Shown: positions 63,993 through 64,000 of the stretch, in pieces | How positions within the stretch are numbered: the first letter of the stretch is position 1 | Layout of the letters: each line of letters starts with the position of its first letter | Source of the DNA: an uncultured Marinifilum sp. | GTDB lineage: Bacteria; Bacteroidota; Bacteroidia; Bacteroidales; Marinifilaceae | DNA length: 64,000 nt | Assembly (NCBI RefSeq): GCF_963677195.1 | Contig: NZ_OY781918.1 | Span: 4,739,822 to 4,803,821, forward strand | Reading direction: 5' to 3' | The notes under the pieces: generated by a model | The model's input: only the letters and a program-made list of their open reading frames with translations | What the model was told of the DNA's origin: nothing | The model's database searches: none | Position numbers and translations under genes: made by a program

Positions 63993-64000
63993 ACAAAGAA

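Noticed and set aside
1..64000. CRISPR arrays, tRNA/rRNA genes, insertion sequences
   Set aside because: No regularly spaced repeats, cloverleaf sequences, rRNA stretches or transposase-like proteins were seen.

Overview
The window comes from an AT-rich marine Bacteroidota chromosome. The evidence is a SusC/SusD pair, a hybrid two-component system with an AraC output domain, many lipoprotein signals (short hydrophobic stretch then Cys), start codons with little Shine-Dalgarno signal, and promoter elements fitting the Bacteroidota -7 consensus TAnnTTTG. The genus cannot be fixed from the sequence; Marinilabiliales-type bacteria would fit.

Almost the whole window (1 to about 54.6 kb) is one very large polysaccharide utilisation locus for a sulfated red-algal galactan, most likely of the agar/porphyran class. 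The strongest substrate clues are a GH117-type 3,6-anhydro-alpha-L-galactosidase (21332-22627), a GH16 endo-enzyme of agarase/porphyranase type (30766-31923), three GH29 enzymes that could be alpha-L-galactosidases or fucosidases, five GH2 genes (one broken), two GH3, one GH43 and six FGly-type sulfatases (one cut by the window edge). The locus continues off the left edge.

Layout: 1-334 partial sulfatase (-); 822-5692 three-sulfatase operon (+); 5821-8271 GH2 (+); 8413-11662 broken GH2 (-); 12191-13849 sulfatase (+); 13973-15481 GH29 (+); 15619-19461 GH43 and GH3 (+); 27534-19559 GH2, beta-helix protein, GH117 and GH29 (-); 27715-28866 membrane-anchored winged-helix regulator (+); 31923-28941 GH16 and sulfatase (-); 32129-35305 LacZ-type GH2 (+); 42847-35777 SusC, SusD and two surface lipoproteins (-); 44803-43283 GH29 (-); 49347-45154 hybrid two-component sensor-regulator (-); 51672-49477 GH3 (-); 52063-54561 GH2 (+).

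From about 54.6 kb to the end lies an amino-sugar module: GH20 hexosaminidase, ROK sugar kinase, a NagB-like/PIG-L fusion, an MFS sugar transporter, a ROK-family repressor and a LacI-family regulator.

Proposed working order: the GH16 endo-enzyme cuts the galactan outside the cell, SusC/SusD and the two lipoproteins bind and import oligosaccharides, periplasmic sulfatases remove sulfate, and GH2/GH3/GH29/GH43/GH117 enzymes remove sugars. The main novelty is regulatory. A C-run element, roughly AAATAYCCCCCTTW, lies upstream of at least eleven transcription units. In nine of them the C-run ends 43-46 bases before a -7-like TAnnTTTG/TAnnTTTA box, and several units show a second weaker element about 22-25 bases away. 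This looks like the direct-repeat operator of the AraC-type output domain. The GH2/beta-helix/GH117 operon lacks it and instead shares its promoter region with a divergent ToxR/CadC-like regulator and a TAACGGT direct repeat.
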